In this document: positions 1-8,149 of the stretch, one piece after another
Position numbering within the stretch: position 1 is the first letter of the stretch
Layout of the letters: each line of letters begins with the position of its first letter
Source: an uncultured Caulobacteraceae bacterium
GTDB lineage: Bacteria; Pseudomonadota; Alphaproteobacteria; Caulobacterales; Caulobacteraceae
DNA length: 40,157 nt
NCBI GenBank assembly: GCA_937910255.1
Contig: CALEOQ010000503.1
Span: 1 to 40,157, forward strand
Reading direction: 5' to 3'
The notes under the pieces: model-generated
What the model saw: only the letters and a program-made list of their open reading frames with translations
The model's database searches: none
What the model was told of the DNA's origin: nothing
Position numbers and translations under genes: made by a program

Positions 1-1
1 G

Positions 2-310
2 CCTCGGCCAGCCCGTCCCCGCCGCGCGGCCGCTCGCCCCTCGCGGGTCGTGCCGCCGCCGCGTCCGCTGGTGGTGGCCCTGTCCCCGGCGCCTGAGGGG
101 CCCGGCCTGATCACCGACATGGCGCGGCTCGGCGTCCACGCCTGCAAGTGGCCGATCGGCGATCCCAAGAGCCCGGACTTCAGCTTCTGCGGCCGCCATG
201 CGGAAGGGCGCTATTGCACCGCTCACGAGACCCAGGGCGTGCGGCCGGGGACCGCCTGGCGCGTCGACCGCGACCCTGTCGTCCGCCGCGCTTTGGCCGG
301 CTTGATCTGA
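2..310 (+). CDS. gcrA: GcrA-family cell cycle regulator, C-terminal part (5' end outside window)
   Basis: Open frame from the window edge; C-terminus CKWPIGDPKSPDFSFCGRHAEGRYCTAH resembles the GcrA C-terminal motif. Confidence 0.75.
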   Translation, partial: PRPARPRRAAARPSRVVPPPRPLVVALSPAPEGPGLITDMARLGVHACKWPIGDPKSPDFSFCGRHAEGRYCTAHETQGVRPGTAWRVDRDPVVRRALAGLI

Positions 311-323
311 GTGGAGATGAACC

Positions 324-872
324 ATGCTCCCCTCCCCGCTCCTGCGCTACGCGGAGGATCAGCCCGTGGCGGCGGCCGCGCCGCCACGGGCCCCCGGCAG
401 CGGCATGATCATCCCGCCGTTCACCACCCTCGCGGCGTGGCTGGCCGAGATCGATCGCCAAGGCGCCCTGATGCGGGCGAGGCGCTGTCTCTATGAGCGG
501 TTCGACCGCACCGCCCGCGCCCTCACGGCCGGGCGCATCCGCCGGGCGGACGATCCGGTCGCCATTGCCGAGCTGGTGGGTCGCCTACGGGCGGCCCGCT
601 ATCCGTGGGGCCATGACCTCCATGAGCTCGACCGCGTGTGGTCGCGCGCCGAACTCGGCGTCCTGATCACCGAGGCGGTCAATCGCCAGCGGCAGCTGGC
701 CATCGGCCGGGTGACGCCGCGGCTCAAGGGGCCGGCGCTGGATCCTCGGCGGCTGCCGGACGACCGCCTCGATCATCTGATCCAGCATCATAGGGACCTG
801 CAGGTGGTGGATGCGCTGCGCGCCGAGCGCCGGCGGCGCGAGAGCTTGCGAGGCGATCATGCGACCGCCTGA
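324..872 (+). CDS. hypothetical protein
   Basis: 182-aa ORF in the same direction as its neighbours; no family recognised. Confidence 0.6.
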   Translation: MLPSPLLRYAEDQPVAAAAPPRAPGSGMIIPPFTTLAAWLAEIDRQGALMRARRCLYERFDRTARALTAGRIRRADDPVAIAELVGRLRAARYPWGHDLHELDRVWSRAELGVLITEAVNRQRQLAIGRVTPRLKGPALDPRRLPDDRLDHLIQHHRDLQVVDALRAERRRRESLRGDHATA

Positions 873-1731
873 CCGGTCCTACCCGCTGACGCGCGATGTC
901 GACTTCCGCTTCTATGTCGGCATCCACCATCCGCGTCTGGCCTGGCCGCTGACCTTGCGCGGCTTCCCCGTGTGCATCTCGGCCAATGTGCTACGCGACC
1001 GCGTTTGCGAGGTCCCGTTTCTTGGGTGTGATGAGCCCTGGTTGCTGGATTCGGGCGCCTTTACCCAGGTCGCCCTGCAGGGCGGGTTCAGCCAAAGCCC
1101 CAAGGCCTATGCGGCGATGATCCGCCGCTACGCGGCGACGGGTCTCATCGCCGCTTCGACCCAGGACTACATGTGCGAGCTGCTGGCGCTGAAAGCCACG
1201 GGCCTCAGCGTCGCCAGGCATCAGACCCTGACCCTGGACCGGTTCGACGCGATCCAGGACGCTGGCACAGGACGCGTGCATCTGCTTGCCGTGCTGCAAG
1301 GCCGACGGCCCGACGACTACCGTCGTCACCTCGAGGCCTACGGCGACCGCATCGGTCACGGCGCCTGGGTGGGCGTGGGATCGCTCTGCAAGCGTCAGGG
1401 CGACCCGGCGGTGATCGCCGCTATCCTCGACGCCATCCTGCAGGACCGGCCGGACCTGCGGCTGCACGGGTTCGGCTGCAAGCGGACCTCGTTGCTGGAT
1501 GAGGCCGTCAGAAGCCGCCTGGCCACGGCCGACAGCATGGCGTGGTCCTTCGCGGCCCGCTTCGAGGGTCGGGACCAGAACGCCTGGGACGAGGCCGGCC
1601 GGTTCGCGCTCGGCGTGGGCGGGTGTCCAGAAGCGGTGGATCGGCTGGGCGCGGCGGCGGGGTGGCGCCGGGCCGTGGAGAGGTCCGCTGCAGCGTCCGA
1701 ACGCGGGGTGGGCGCGGCCCTCTGGCTCTAG
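859..1731 (+). CDS. DpdA-like / TGT-like deazapurine DNA modification protein
   Basis: Start refined to ATG 859. Motifs FYVGIHHP, WLLDSGAFTQV, QDYMCE, TGLSVARHQTLT, VLQGRRPDDYRRHL, GVGSLCKRQ, LHGFGCK, ADSMAWS match the DpdA-type TGT-like fold. Confidence 0.72.
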   Translation: MRPPDRSYPLTRDVDFRFYVGIHHPRLAWPLTLRGFPVCISANVLRDRVCEVPFLGCDEPWLLDSGAFTQVALQGGFSQSPKAYAAMIRRYAATGLIAASTQDYMCELLALKATGLSVARHQTLTLDRFDAIQDAGTGRVHLLAVLQGRRPDDYRRHLEAYGDRIGHGAWVGVGSLCKRQGDPAVIAAILDAILQDRPDLRLHGFGCKRTSLLDEAVRSRLATADSMAWSFAARFEGRDQNAWDEAGRFALGVGGCPEAVDRLGAAAGWRRAVERSAAASERGVGAALWL

Positions 1732-1732
1732 G

Positions 1733-1865
1733 GGACCTCGCCACCAATCGCCGGCCCCCACAAGGGGCGCTGCGCTCAAAGCCCTTGTGGGGCCCGCCGC
1801 TGGGCGGCGCGAGGCGGTCCCGAGCCGACGGGCTCGCACCCCCAACCCCGCGAAGGGACTTTCCC
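1733..1865 (+). promoter_or_regulatory. hairpin leader A (CGCTGCGCT loop) upstream of SLOG gene
   Basis: Perfect 11-bp stem CCCCACAAGGG (1756-1766) / CCCTTGTGGGG (1782-1792), loop containing CGCTGCGCT (1768-1776). Confidence 0.6.
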
Positions 1866-2795
1866 ATGCAGCTTCCCCCTCCCCTCTCCTCAGACCGACT
1901 GACCGCCTACGAGGCCCAGGCTCTCCAACTGGAGGACACCCGAACCCATCCGCCGGAGGCGGCGCTTCACCAGCTCGGCACGAGCCTCATGACCGAGCTG
2001 CTCGACATCGTCGGCGAGTCCGCCCTGGAGGACTTCCATGTCCTGATCGGCGAGGCCCTGATCGGCGCCTTCCACTCCGTGGCCCAACGCATCGAGCGCG
2101 ACGCCGACAAGGCCCGCGATCAGCTGGGCGGCCTGGTCCGGGATTTCGACGGGTCCGAGGTGCTCGACACCGAGATCCAGGAAGCCACCCTGAAGGCCTG
2201 CACCGCAGACGTCGCCACCCTGGCGATGGAGATCGTGCGAGATGCGGCCGCGGCCACCTACACGACCGCGACCGGCGAGGTCTGGAGCCCCTGGAAGGGC
2301 TCGGTGAAGGCTACCCGCACCACGGCGGCGCAGATCGAGGCGCGCGACGCCCTGCGGGCCGCCAAGGCCCGCAAGCACGCCGCGACGGACCCTGGGGCGA
2401 CCGTGGTCGCCTTCCGAGCCGCGCCGCAGGCTGACACCGCCGAGGATGCGAGCCGCATCTTCGACGCCCTCAATTGGGCCCGGGAGCAATGGCCGGACAT
2501 GGCGCTGGCGACCTCCGGCGCCAAGGGCGCCGAGAAGCTGGCGATCAAGTGGGCCAAGCAGAAGGGCGTCACCCTGGTGCTGGCCAAGGCCGATTTCGAC
2601 CGCCATGGCCGGGCGGCCCCGTTCCGAGCCAATGACGAGATGCTGGAGCTCGATCCGGTGTGCGTCCTCACCCTGGCTAACTCGATCAATCCGGAGCGGG
2701 CGGCGGACCTGAAGCCCTTTGGGCCGGCGTTGAACCTGGCCCAGAAGGCCGGAGAACGGGGTCTTCGTCATCACCCGGTCAAGGCGCGGGCCTGA
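1866..2795 (+). CDS. DUF2493 / cpYpsA-related SLOG family protein
   Basis: C-terminal FDALNWAREQWPDMALATSGAKGAEKLAIKWAKQKGVTLVLAKADFDRHGRAAPFRANDEML resembles the DUF2493 SLOG fold. Start refined to ATG 1866. Confidence 0.7.
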   Translation: MQLPPPLSSDRLTAYEAQALQLEDTRTHPPEAALHQLGTSLMTELLDIVGESALEDFHVLIGEALIGAFHSVAQRIERDADKARDQLGGLVRDFDGSEVLDTEIQEATLKACTADVATLAMEIVRDAAAATYTTATGEVWSPWKGSVKATRTTAAQIEARDALRAAKARKHAATDPGATVVAFRAAPQADTAEDASRIFDALNWAREQWPDMALATSGAKGAEKLAIKWAKQKGVTLVLAKADFDRHGRAAPFRANDEMLELDPVCVLTLANSINPERAADLKPFGPALNLAQKAGERGLRHHPVKARA

Positions 2796-2965
2796 ACCAG
2801 CCGGTGCGGCGGCCGCAAGGTCGCCGCATCTTCTTTGTCGATGATCCGCGAGGGCTTTGGGAGCCGGCAGGGTCATCACTGGCTCACCAGGATCTCTAAT
2901 CGGCGAGCGGGCGGGCTGAACGCGATCTCTCAGCGAACCTGGGCCGGGGCCGTTCGGGCTCAAGG

Positions 2966-3100
2966 CGACCTCGCCAAAGGGCGAGGCGTCGGCGCCGGAC
3001 CCTCCGGCCTTCCTTCGCTGCGCTCCGTGCAGGCCGGTTTCCAGCGCCGCCGACCCTGAGCCCGCCCCTCTCCCCGTCCCGGCCGGTCGCATGATCGCGG
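2966..3100 (+). promoter_or_regulatory. hairpin leader B (repeat of element C)
   Basis: GACCTCGCC..GGCGAGGC hairpin, then CCGGACCCTCCGG, stem CCGGCCT (3004-3010)/AGGCCGG (3031-3037) with CGCTGCGCT at 3016-3024, then TGATCGCGG. Confidence 0.65.
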
Positions 3101-3134
3101 GATGAGCCCGCCGGTCGAGCAACGGAGACTTCAG

Positions 3135-3350
3135 ATGGCGAGCATGGCGATGGCGCAGGCGGTTCTGGAACACGCCCACGAATTCTACGACGTGGGCAAC
3201 TGGTACGTCGTGGCGGAATGCTGGGACCTATGGTCGGTGCAGGAAGAGCTCGATCGCCACGAGGACAGCGCCAAAGTCCCCTTCGGTCTGGAGACCGCGG
3301 CTATCGCCCATTTCGCGAGCCGGTTCGGCGCGCCGCAGCGAGCTCACTGA
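3135..3350 (+). CDS. small hypothetical protein
   Basis: ATG preceded by a CGGAGACTTCAG RBS-like sequence; 71 aa. Confidence 0.55.
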   Translation: MASMAMAQAVLEHAHEFYDVGNWYVVAECWDLWSVQEELDRHEDSAKVPFGLETAAIAHFASRFGAPQRAH

Positions 3351-3447
3351 GGCGTCGGGGCGGCCGCGCGGCGGTCGCCCCTGTTGCCTTGTGCGGAAAG
3401 GTTCGGGCCGGCGGGCGTTGTAGGCAACGCGCCGACCGGACACCGCG

Positions 3448-4113
3448 ATGAAGCCGACCATCACAGCCTTTGCCTGCTCGCCCGACGAAGGGGTGGGTCT
3501 GGCGCGCGACATGCGGGTCCGCTGGGCGCTCGAGGAGGTCGGCCAGCCCTACGACGTGCGTCTGTTGTCGATGGCGGCGCTCAAAGAGCCCGAGCATCGG
3601 GCCCGCAATCCGTTCGGCAGTATCCCGACCTATGAAGCGGGCGACCTGGTCTTGTTCAAGTCCGGGGCGATCGTGCTGCACATCGCCCAGACCCACGCCG
3701 GCCTCCTGCCGCCGCCGGGGCCGGAGCGCGAGCGCGCCGTCATGTGGATCTTCGCCGCCCTCAATACGGTCGAGCCGCCGATCGTCGAGCATGAGATCGC
3801 CACCTTCTTCGAGCGGGACAAGCCGTGGCGGGACGAGCATTTGGCGATGGTGGAGGAGCGGGTGCGGAGTCGCCTCTCCGACCTAGCGCACCGGCTGGGC
3901 GATGCAGCGTGGCTGGACGGCCGGTTCAGTGCGGCCGATCTGATGATGGTCCTGGTGCTTCGCCGGCTGGAAGGCTCCGGCCTGGTCGAAGAGCATCCGA
4001 CCCTCGCGGCCTATGTGGAGCGGGGAACGGCTCGCCCGGCGTACCAGCGCGCCTTTCGCGATCAGGCGGAGGTCTACGCCCGCGCCGCTGGTACAGCTCC
4101 AAACCAGCCTTAG
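3448..4113 (+). CDS. glutathione S-transferase family protein
   Basis: N-terminal thioredoxin-like fold (NPFGSIPTYEAGDLVLFKSGAIVLHIA) and C-terminal helical GST domain (FSAADLMM). Confidence 0.9.
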   Translation: MKPTITAFACSPDEGVGLARDMRVRWALEEVGQPYDVRLLSMAALKEPEHRARNPFGSIPTYEAGDLVLFKSGAIVLHIAQTHAGLLPPPGPERERAVMWIFAALNTVEPPIVEHEIATFFERDKPWRDEHLAMVEERVRSRLSDLAHRLGDAAWLDGRFSAADLMMVLVLRRLEGSGLVEEHPTLAAYVERGTARPAYQRAFRDQAEVYARAAGTAPNQP

Positions 4114-4313
4114 CGCGGCAGGCCCTGCCCCCGTTCTAGATGTTGGGGAGCAGGTGCTCAGGTGTCGCTTTGCCGCCAGGTTGCGGCTCTACGCCGGCGA
4201 CCGTGACCCGCGTTGGGAGTCAGCATTGTCCCCTCCCCTCTCGGTCGACCGAGGCGTCAGGCGGTCCCGCGCGATCAATCACTGAAACCTAGGCCGGGTC
4301 GCTTACGGGCGAA

Positions 4314-4440
4314 GCCGACCTCGCAGGGCGAGGCGGCCGGGCCGGACCCTCCGGTCTTCGCTGCGCTGCAGACCGGTTTCCAACCCGGCCGGACTTCACC
4401 CCCTCGCTGGTCCCCGACCTGGGCGGTCTCGTGATCGCGG
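4314..4440 (+). promoter_or_regulatory. hairpin leader C upstream of ssb (repeat of element B)
   Basis: GACCTCGC..GCGAGGC hairpin, CCGGACCCTCCGG, stem CCGGTCT (4351-4357)/AGACCGG (4370-4376) with loop CGCTGCGCT (4359-4367), then TGATCGCGG. Confidence 0.65.
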
Positions 4441-4491
4441 CAGGGACCGCGGGCCGCCTGGGCTTTTCCGGGCGGAAGACGGAGAAAGACG

Positions 4492-4857
4492 ATGCTGAAC
4501 CAAGTCCAACTGATCGGTTTCACGGGCGCCGACGCGGAAATCCGCAGCACGCAAGGCGGCAAGAAGGTCGCCACCCTGAGGGTCTGCACCAGCCGCTACA
4601 CCAAGAAGAACGGCGAACGGAAGGACTACCCCACCTGGCATCAGGTCGAAATCTGGAACCAGGCGACGGTGAACTGGCTGGCCTCCAAGGGCCTCGCGAA
4701 AGGCTCCAAAGTCTTCGTCCAGGGCGAGATCCGCCACGACCGCTACACCGACAACGATGGCGTCGAGCGGTTCTTCTCCAAGGTGGTCATCGCCATGCCC
4801 GGCCACGAGTTGAAGTCCCTGGACCGGCCGGAGCACAACCCCGCCGACGAGGACTGA
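4492..4857 (+). CDS. ssb: single-stranded DNA-binding protein
   Basis: MLNQVQLIGFTGADAEIR...VATLRVCTS...WHQVEIWN...KGSKVFVQGEI: SSB OB-fold. Confidence 0.93.
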   Translation: MLNQVQLIGFTGADAEIRSTQGGKKVATLRVCTSRYTKKNGERKDYPTWHQVEIWNQATVNWLASKGLAKGSKVFVQGEIRHDRYTDNDGVERFFSKVVIAMPGHELKSLDRPEHNPADED

Positions 4858-4865
4858 TCTGCACG

Positions 4866-4892
4866 GCCCCCGCCCGCGATGCCGGGCGGGGG
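4866..4892 (+). terminator. hairpin (terminator-like) after ssb
   Basis: CCCCCGCCC (4867-4875) / GGGCGGGGG (4884-4892) stem just after the ssb stop; no T-tract. Confidence 0.45.
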
Positions 4893-4921
4893 TCTCCGTT
4901 GCAAGGTTCCCCGCCCTCCAA

Positions 4922-4937
4922 GTTTGTATGTCCAAAC
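4922..4937. promoter_or_regulatory. 16-bp palindromic operator, site 1 (GTTTGTATGTCCAAAC)
   Basis: Exact reverse complement of sites 2 and 3 (GTTTGGACATACAAAC). Confidence 0.7.
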
Positions 4938-4978
4938 TGCCGCTCGCACAGGCGGCGCCAACGCCATCCCCGGCGAAG

Positions 4979-5020
4979 AAAACATCATTAATTTCTCGCG
5001 CAGAAAACATAATGATGTAT
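4979..5020. promoter_or_regulatory. ACATCATTA / TAATGATGT inverted repeat upstream of par genes
   Basis: ACATCATTA at 4982-4990, inverted copy at 5010-5018, third copy at 5174-5182. Confidence 0.5.
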
Positions 5021-5046
5021 TCTAGCGTCAGAATCGGAGTGATCCC

Positions 5047-5172
5047 ATGTGGGCCGCCATCCTCGTGTTCATCGCCTTCGCCCTGGTCGGGCGAATCCAC
5101 GCCCCTCGCAGGAGCGAGGCGGAATGGCTGCTGTGGCGGCAAAATCAGGAAGGCCGCTACGATGACGGCTGA
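5047..5172 (+). CDS. small putative membrane protein (41 aa)
   Basis: MWAAILVFIAFALVGRIHAPRRSEAEWLLWRQNQEGRYDDG; hydrophobic N-terminus. Below the ORF-track cutoff. Confidence 0.4.
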   Translation: MWAAILVFIAFALVGRIHAPRRSEAEWLLWRQNQEGRYDDG

Positions 5173-5286
5173 AACATCATTACGTTTTGAGTATGCTGCG
5201 CCGGCGCGCCGTCGCCGACCGAATCGGTCGCGGCGCGAAGGGGCAGCGAGGAATCGGGCGTGGACGACGAAGGCGCTGGCGAAACT

Positions 5287-5466
5287 ATGATGAGCTTGAA
5301 GGTCCCGACGCAGCTGCGCGACGAGATCCGCGCCAAGGCGGTCAAGGAGGGCGTCACCTTGCGCGTGATCGTCCTGCGCGCCCTGAAGGCGGCGGGTTTC
5401 GAGGTGGAGGACGGGGAGCTGGCGGATCGGCGCCCGGCCCACTCGGGCAGGAGAAAAGGCGCGTGA
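5287..5466 (+). CDS. small ribbon-helix-helix-like DNA-binding protein
   Basis: MMSLKVPTQLRDEIRAKAVKEGVTLRVIVLRALKAAGF resembles an RHH/CopG fold; overlaps the parA start (GTGA). Confidence 0.55.
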   Translation: MMSLKVPTQLRDEIRAKAVKEGVTLRVIVLRALKAAGFEVEDGELADRRPAHSGRRKGA

Positions 5467-6227
5467 GAACGATCGTCGTCAACAACCAGAAGGGCGGCGT
5501 CGGCAAGACCATGCTGGCGGTTCATTTGGCTTGGTTCCTCGCCGAGGAGCACGGCGCGCGGGTGCTGTTCGTCGACCTCGATCCGCAGGCCAATGCCTCC
5601 TACACCCTCGACGCGGAGCGCAAGGGCGGCATCAGCTCCGCCCTGTTCTTCGGGCCCGACGTGCAGATCGAGGGCCTTCCCGGCATCACGGTCCTTCGCG
5701 CCGACGAGAAGCTGCATTCGGTCGAACAGCATATCAACACGGCCGTGCCGGCCATGGCCAAGCGGTTTGCGGCGCTGAAGGAGCAGTTCGACTACTGCAT
5801 CGTCGACACGCCGCCGACTTGGGGCGGCCGGAATTTCGCGGCCCTGCTGGTGACCGACTACGTGATCTCGCCCATCGACCTGGAGGATTATTCGCTCCAA
5901 GGCGTCGGCACCCTGCGCAAGCAGGTCAAGCTGGTCGAAGATCAGGCGCGCGGCGGCCGGCGCATCGGTTTCCTGGGCCTCCTCCCCTCGCGGCTCATCA
6001 GCAATTCGCCTCGCCAGCGGGAGAACCTGAAGACCCTGATTAATCAGGGTGGAACCTCCCTTATGTTTGAGGGCGTCATCACTCAGCGCCAGGGTTACGC
6101 CGAGGCGCTGAGCACCAAGACGCCCGTCTGGACCATCAAGAAGTCGGCAGCCCAGGACGCGGGTCGAGAGTTGCGCGGCGTGCTGGCCACCATCAAGGAC
6201 CGCATGGCGGCGCCCGTCGCCGCCTGA
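5463..6227 (+). CDS. parA: ParA-family partition ATPase
   Basis: GTG start; VNNQKGGVGKT Walker A, VDLDPQANAS, IVDTPPTWGG. Confidence 0.93.
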   Translation: MRTIVVNNQKGGVGKTMLAVHLAWFLAEEHGARVLFVDLDPQANASYTLDAERKGGISSALFFGPDVQIEGLPGITVLRADEKLHSVEQHINTAVPAMAKRFAALKEQFDYCIVDTPPTWGGRNFAALLVTDYVISPIDLEDYSLQGVGTLRKQVKLVEDQARGGRRIGFLGLLPSRLISNSPRQRENLKTLINQGGTSLMFEGVITQRQGYAEALSTKTPVWTIKKSAAQDAGRELRGVLATIKDRMAAPVAA

Positions 6228-6237
6228 AAGGATCGCT

Positions 6238-7197
6238 ATGGCACAGAGTAACTTCGCCGATCTTGTGGGAGGCCTGGTCGAAGAGGCCGGCGAGCCGGAC
6301 GGCGCCCGCCTCAAGGACCTGCCGGTCGCGGACATCTACGAAGATCCGAACAACCCGCGGCAGGCCTTCGACAAGGCCGAGCTGGAGGCCCTCGCCGCCT
6401 CGATCCGCAAGCATGGGGTGCTGCAGCCGATCACCGTCCGGCCGAAGGACGAACGCGGCCACATGATTCGCTACGGCGCGCGGCGCTTCCGCGCCGCCCA
6501 GCTTGCCGGGGTGGACAAGGTCGCGGCCATCATCACGACGAGCGACGCCAGCGAGGCCGACATCCTCGCGGCGCAGCTCATCGAGAACGATCAGCGCGAA
6601 GGGCTGAACACCGCGGAGATGGCGGCGGCGGTCCAACGACTGCTGAACCTCGGCCTCAATCAGATGCAGATCGCCGAGAAGCTCGGGCGACCGAAGGACC
6701 AGATCTCGATGTTTGCGGCGGTCAACGACATGCCGCAGCCGCTAAAGGACTTGGCGCCGAAGCTCGGTGTTCGGACACTCTACGAGCTGTCGGGCGCGTG
6801 GAAGCGCGACGCCAAGCGCACCGGAGCGCTGGTTGCGGCCAAGGGCGAGGCGATCACGACGGCGGAGGCCCGAGCGCTGGCGGCCGAGCTGAAGGCCGCC
6901 AAGGCCACGACGCCGCGCGGGAAGCCAGTGGCCGGCGACAATGCACCTGAGCCGGCGGCGGCCGCGCCAGGTCGGCGGAAAGAGAGTTTGGACATACAAA
7001 CCCCCTCCCCTTCGCAGGCCGGCGATGCCGCCGAGGCCCAGGTCAACGGTTTCGAGGTGAAGGTGGGCAAGCGCACAGGCCGCTTGCTGCTGGCCGCCGG
7101 CCCTGACCCGGAAACGGTTTTGATCGCCTTCGACGGCGCCAGCGTCGAGCCGACGCCGGCCGCGACCGTCCGGTTGGTTCGGGCCTGGAGCGAGTGA
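6238..7197 (+). CDS. parB: ParB/KorB-like partition protein
   Basis: PNNPRQAFDKAELEALAASIRKHGVLQPITVRP...RYGARRFRAAQLAG...ENDQREGLNTAEMAAAVQRL, then HTH. Confidence 0.92.
   Translation: MAQSNFADLVGGLVEEAGEPDGARLKDLPVADIYEDPNNPRQAFDKAELEALAASIRKHGVLQPITVRPKDERGHMIRYGARRFRAAQLAGVDKVAAIITTSDASEADILAAQLIENDQREGLNTAEMAAAVQRLLNLGLNQMQIAEKLGRPKDQISMFAAVNDMPQPLKDLAPKLGVRTLYELSGAWKRDAKRTGALVAAKGEAITTAEARALAAELKAAKATTPRGKPVAGDNAPEPAAAAPGRRKESLDIQTPSPSQAGDAAEAQVNGFEVKVGKRTGRLLLAAGPDPETVLIAFDGASVEPTPAATVRLVRAWSE
6986..7001. promoter_or_regulatory. 16-bp palindromic operator, site 2 (inside parB)
   Basis: GTTTGGACATACAAAC, identical to site 3. Confidence 0.65.
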
Positions 7198-7493
7198 TGG
7201 ACGCCCGCAGTCTTCCGGCTGCGATCCTTCGCGGCGCTGGGACGGCCATGCGGTATGTTGTGTTTTTCGCCATGCTTCACTGCCGCCCGCTCGTGAAGCT
7301 CCTGCTGCGGGGCTATATGGTCGTCGGCGTCGCCTTCGTCGTGCTCGGCCTTGCCCTCAAGTTGGACGTTCCGACGGCGGCGTTTGTTGTGAACGGGGTT
7401 GCCGTCTTCCTGGCCGCCTTGCTGAGTTGGAAGTACGACACGATGCTGATGTGGCTCACGCCGGACGGTCGGCGGCTCATCTTGGACGTCTAG
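7194..7493 (+). CDS. small membrane protein
   Basis: 99 aa with two hydrophobic segments; ATGA overlap with parB. Confidence 0.6.
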   Translation: MMDARSLPAAILRGAGTAMRYVVFFAMLHCRPLVKLLLRGYMVVGVAFVVLGLALKLDVPTAAFVVNGVAVFLAALLSWKYDTMLMWLTPDGRRLILDV

Positions 7494-7840
7494 GCGTCGT
7501 AAACGTCGCTCACCAAGAGCTCCATGAGTTCGGCCCGCGTGGCCCGGAGGCTGTCGATGGTGGCGTCGATCTTCAATAGCCGTCGTTGCCGCCGCTCCAC
7601 TTCGGCCGGGGCCGCCCCGTTCGCTGGATGCGAGAGACGGTCGATGAAGTCGCGGATTTCGCCGACGGTGAACCCAAGGTCCGCCAGATGCCCTACACGC
7701 CTGGCGACGGCCGCCATTTCGGGGGCGTAGCTGCGGTGGCCGTTCTCACCGCGACGGCCGGCGATGAAGCCTTCGCGCTCGTAACGCCGCACTTGGTGCA
7801 CGGTGAGATGGGCCCGGCGGGCAAGTTCGCTGATCTGCAT
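7490..7840 (-). CDS. MerR-family transcriptional regulator
   Basis: MQISELARRAHLTVHQVRRYEREGFIAGRR: MerR HTH. Confidence 0.88.
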   Translation of the reverse strand: MQISELARRAHLTVHQVRRYEREGFIAGRRGENGHRSYAPEMAAVARRVGHLADLGFTVGEIRDFIDRLSHPANGAAPAEVERRQRRLLKIDATIDSLRATRAELMELLVSDVYDA

Positions 7841-7893
7841 AGCGTTTGTCTCCGGCTCTGGCCTTACCGATTCTGGCGAGGTCTTTCGTGGGA

Positions 7894-7929
7894 GGCAGGG
7901 TGCAGGCCCCGCCCTGCACCCCTGCCCGC
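7894..7929. other. strong hairpin between merR and oriT
   Basis: GGCAGGGTGCAGG CCCCGC CCTGCACCCCTGCC: about 13-bp stem with one bulge. Confidence 0.55.
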
Positions 7930-8149
7930 CGGCGAGGCTGGGGGTAGCAAGTGGGACGCGGCCGGGGGGAGGGGGATCGCCCAGCCTGCACGACCGAAGG
8001 GAGGAAGGTTGGGGAACCCCCCCGGCCGGTCGTAGCGAAGCGGAGACTTTACGTCCCGCGCGCGAGGGGCGACGCCCCTTAGCTTATCCCCCTGTCTGTT
8101 CGGGTTGTTGGTCATGGCCTTTCTACTGCAGCGGTTGCTGACTTGGGCG

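Noticed and set aside
1890-3179. 429-aa minus-strand ORF opposite the SLOG gene
   Set aside because: Antisense to a recognisable DUF2493 gene and crosses intergenic repeats; low-complexity GC-driven ORF.
4396-6335. Long minus-strand ORFs opposite ssb/parA
   Set aside because: Antisense to clear SSB and ParA genes; the repeated SLDIQT peptide in several ORFs is only translation of the 16-bp operator.
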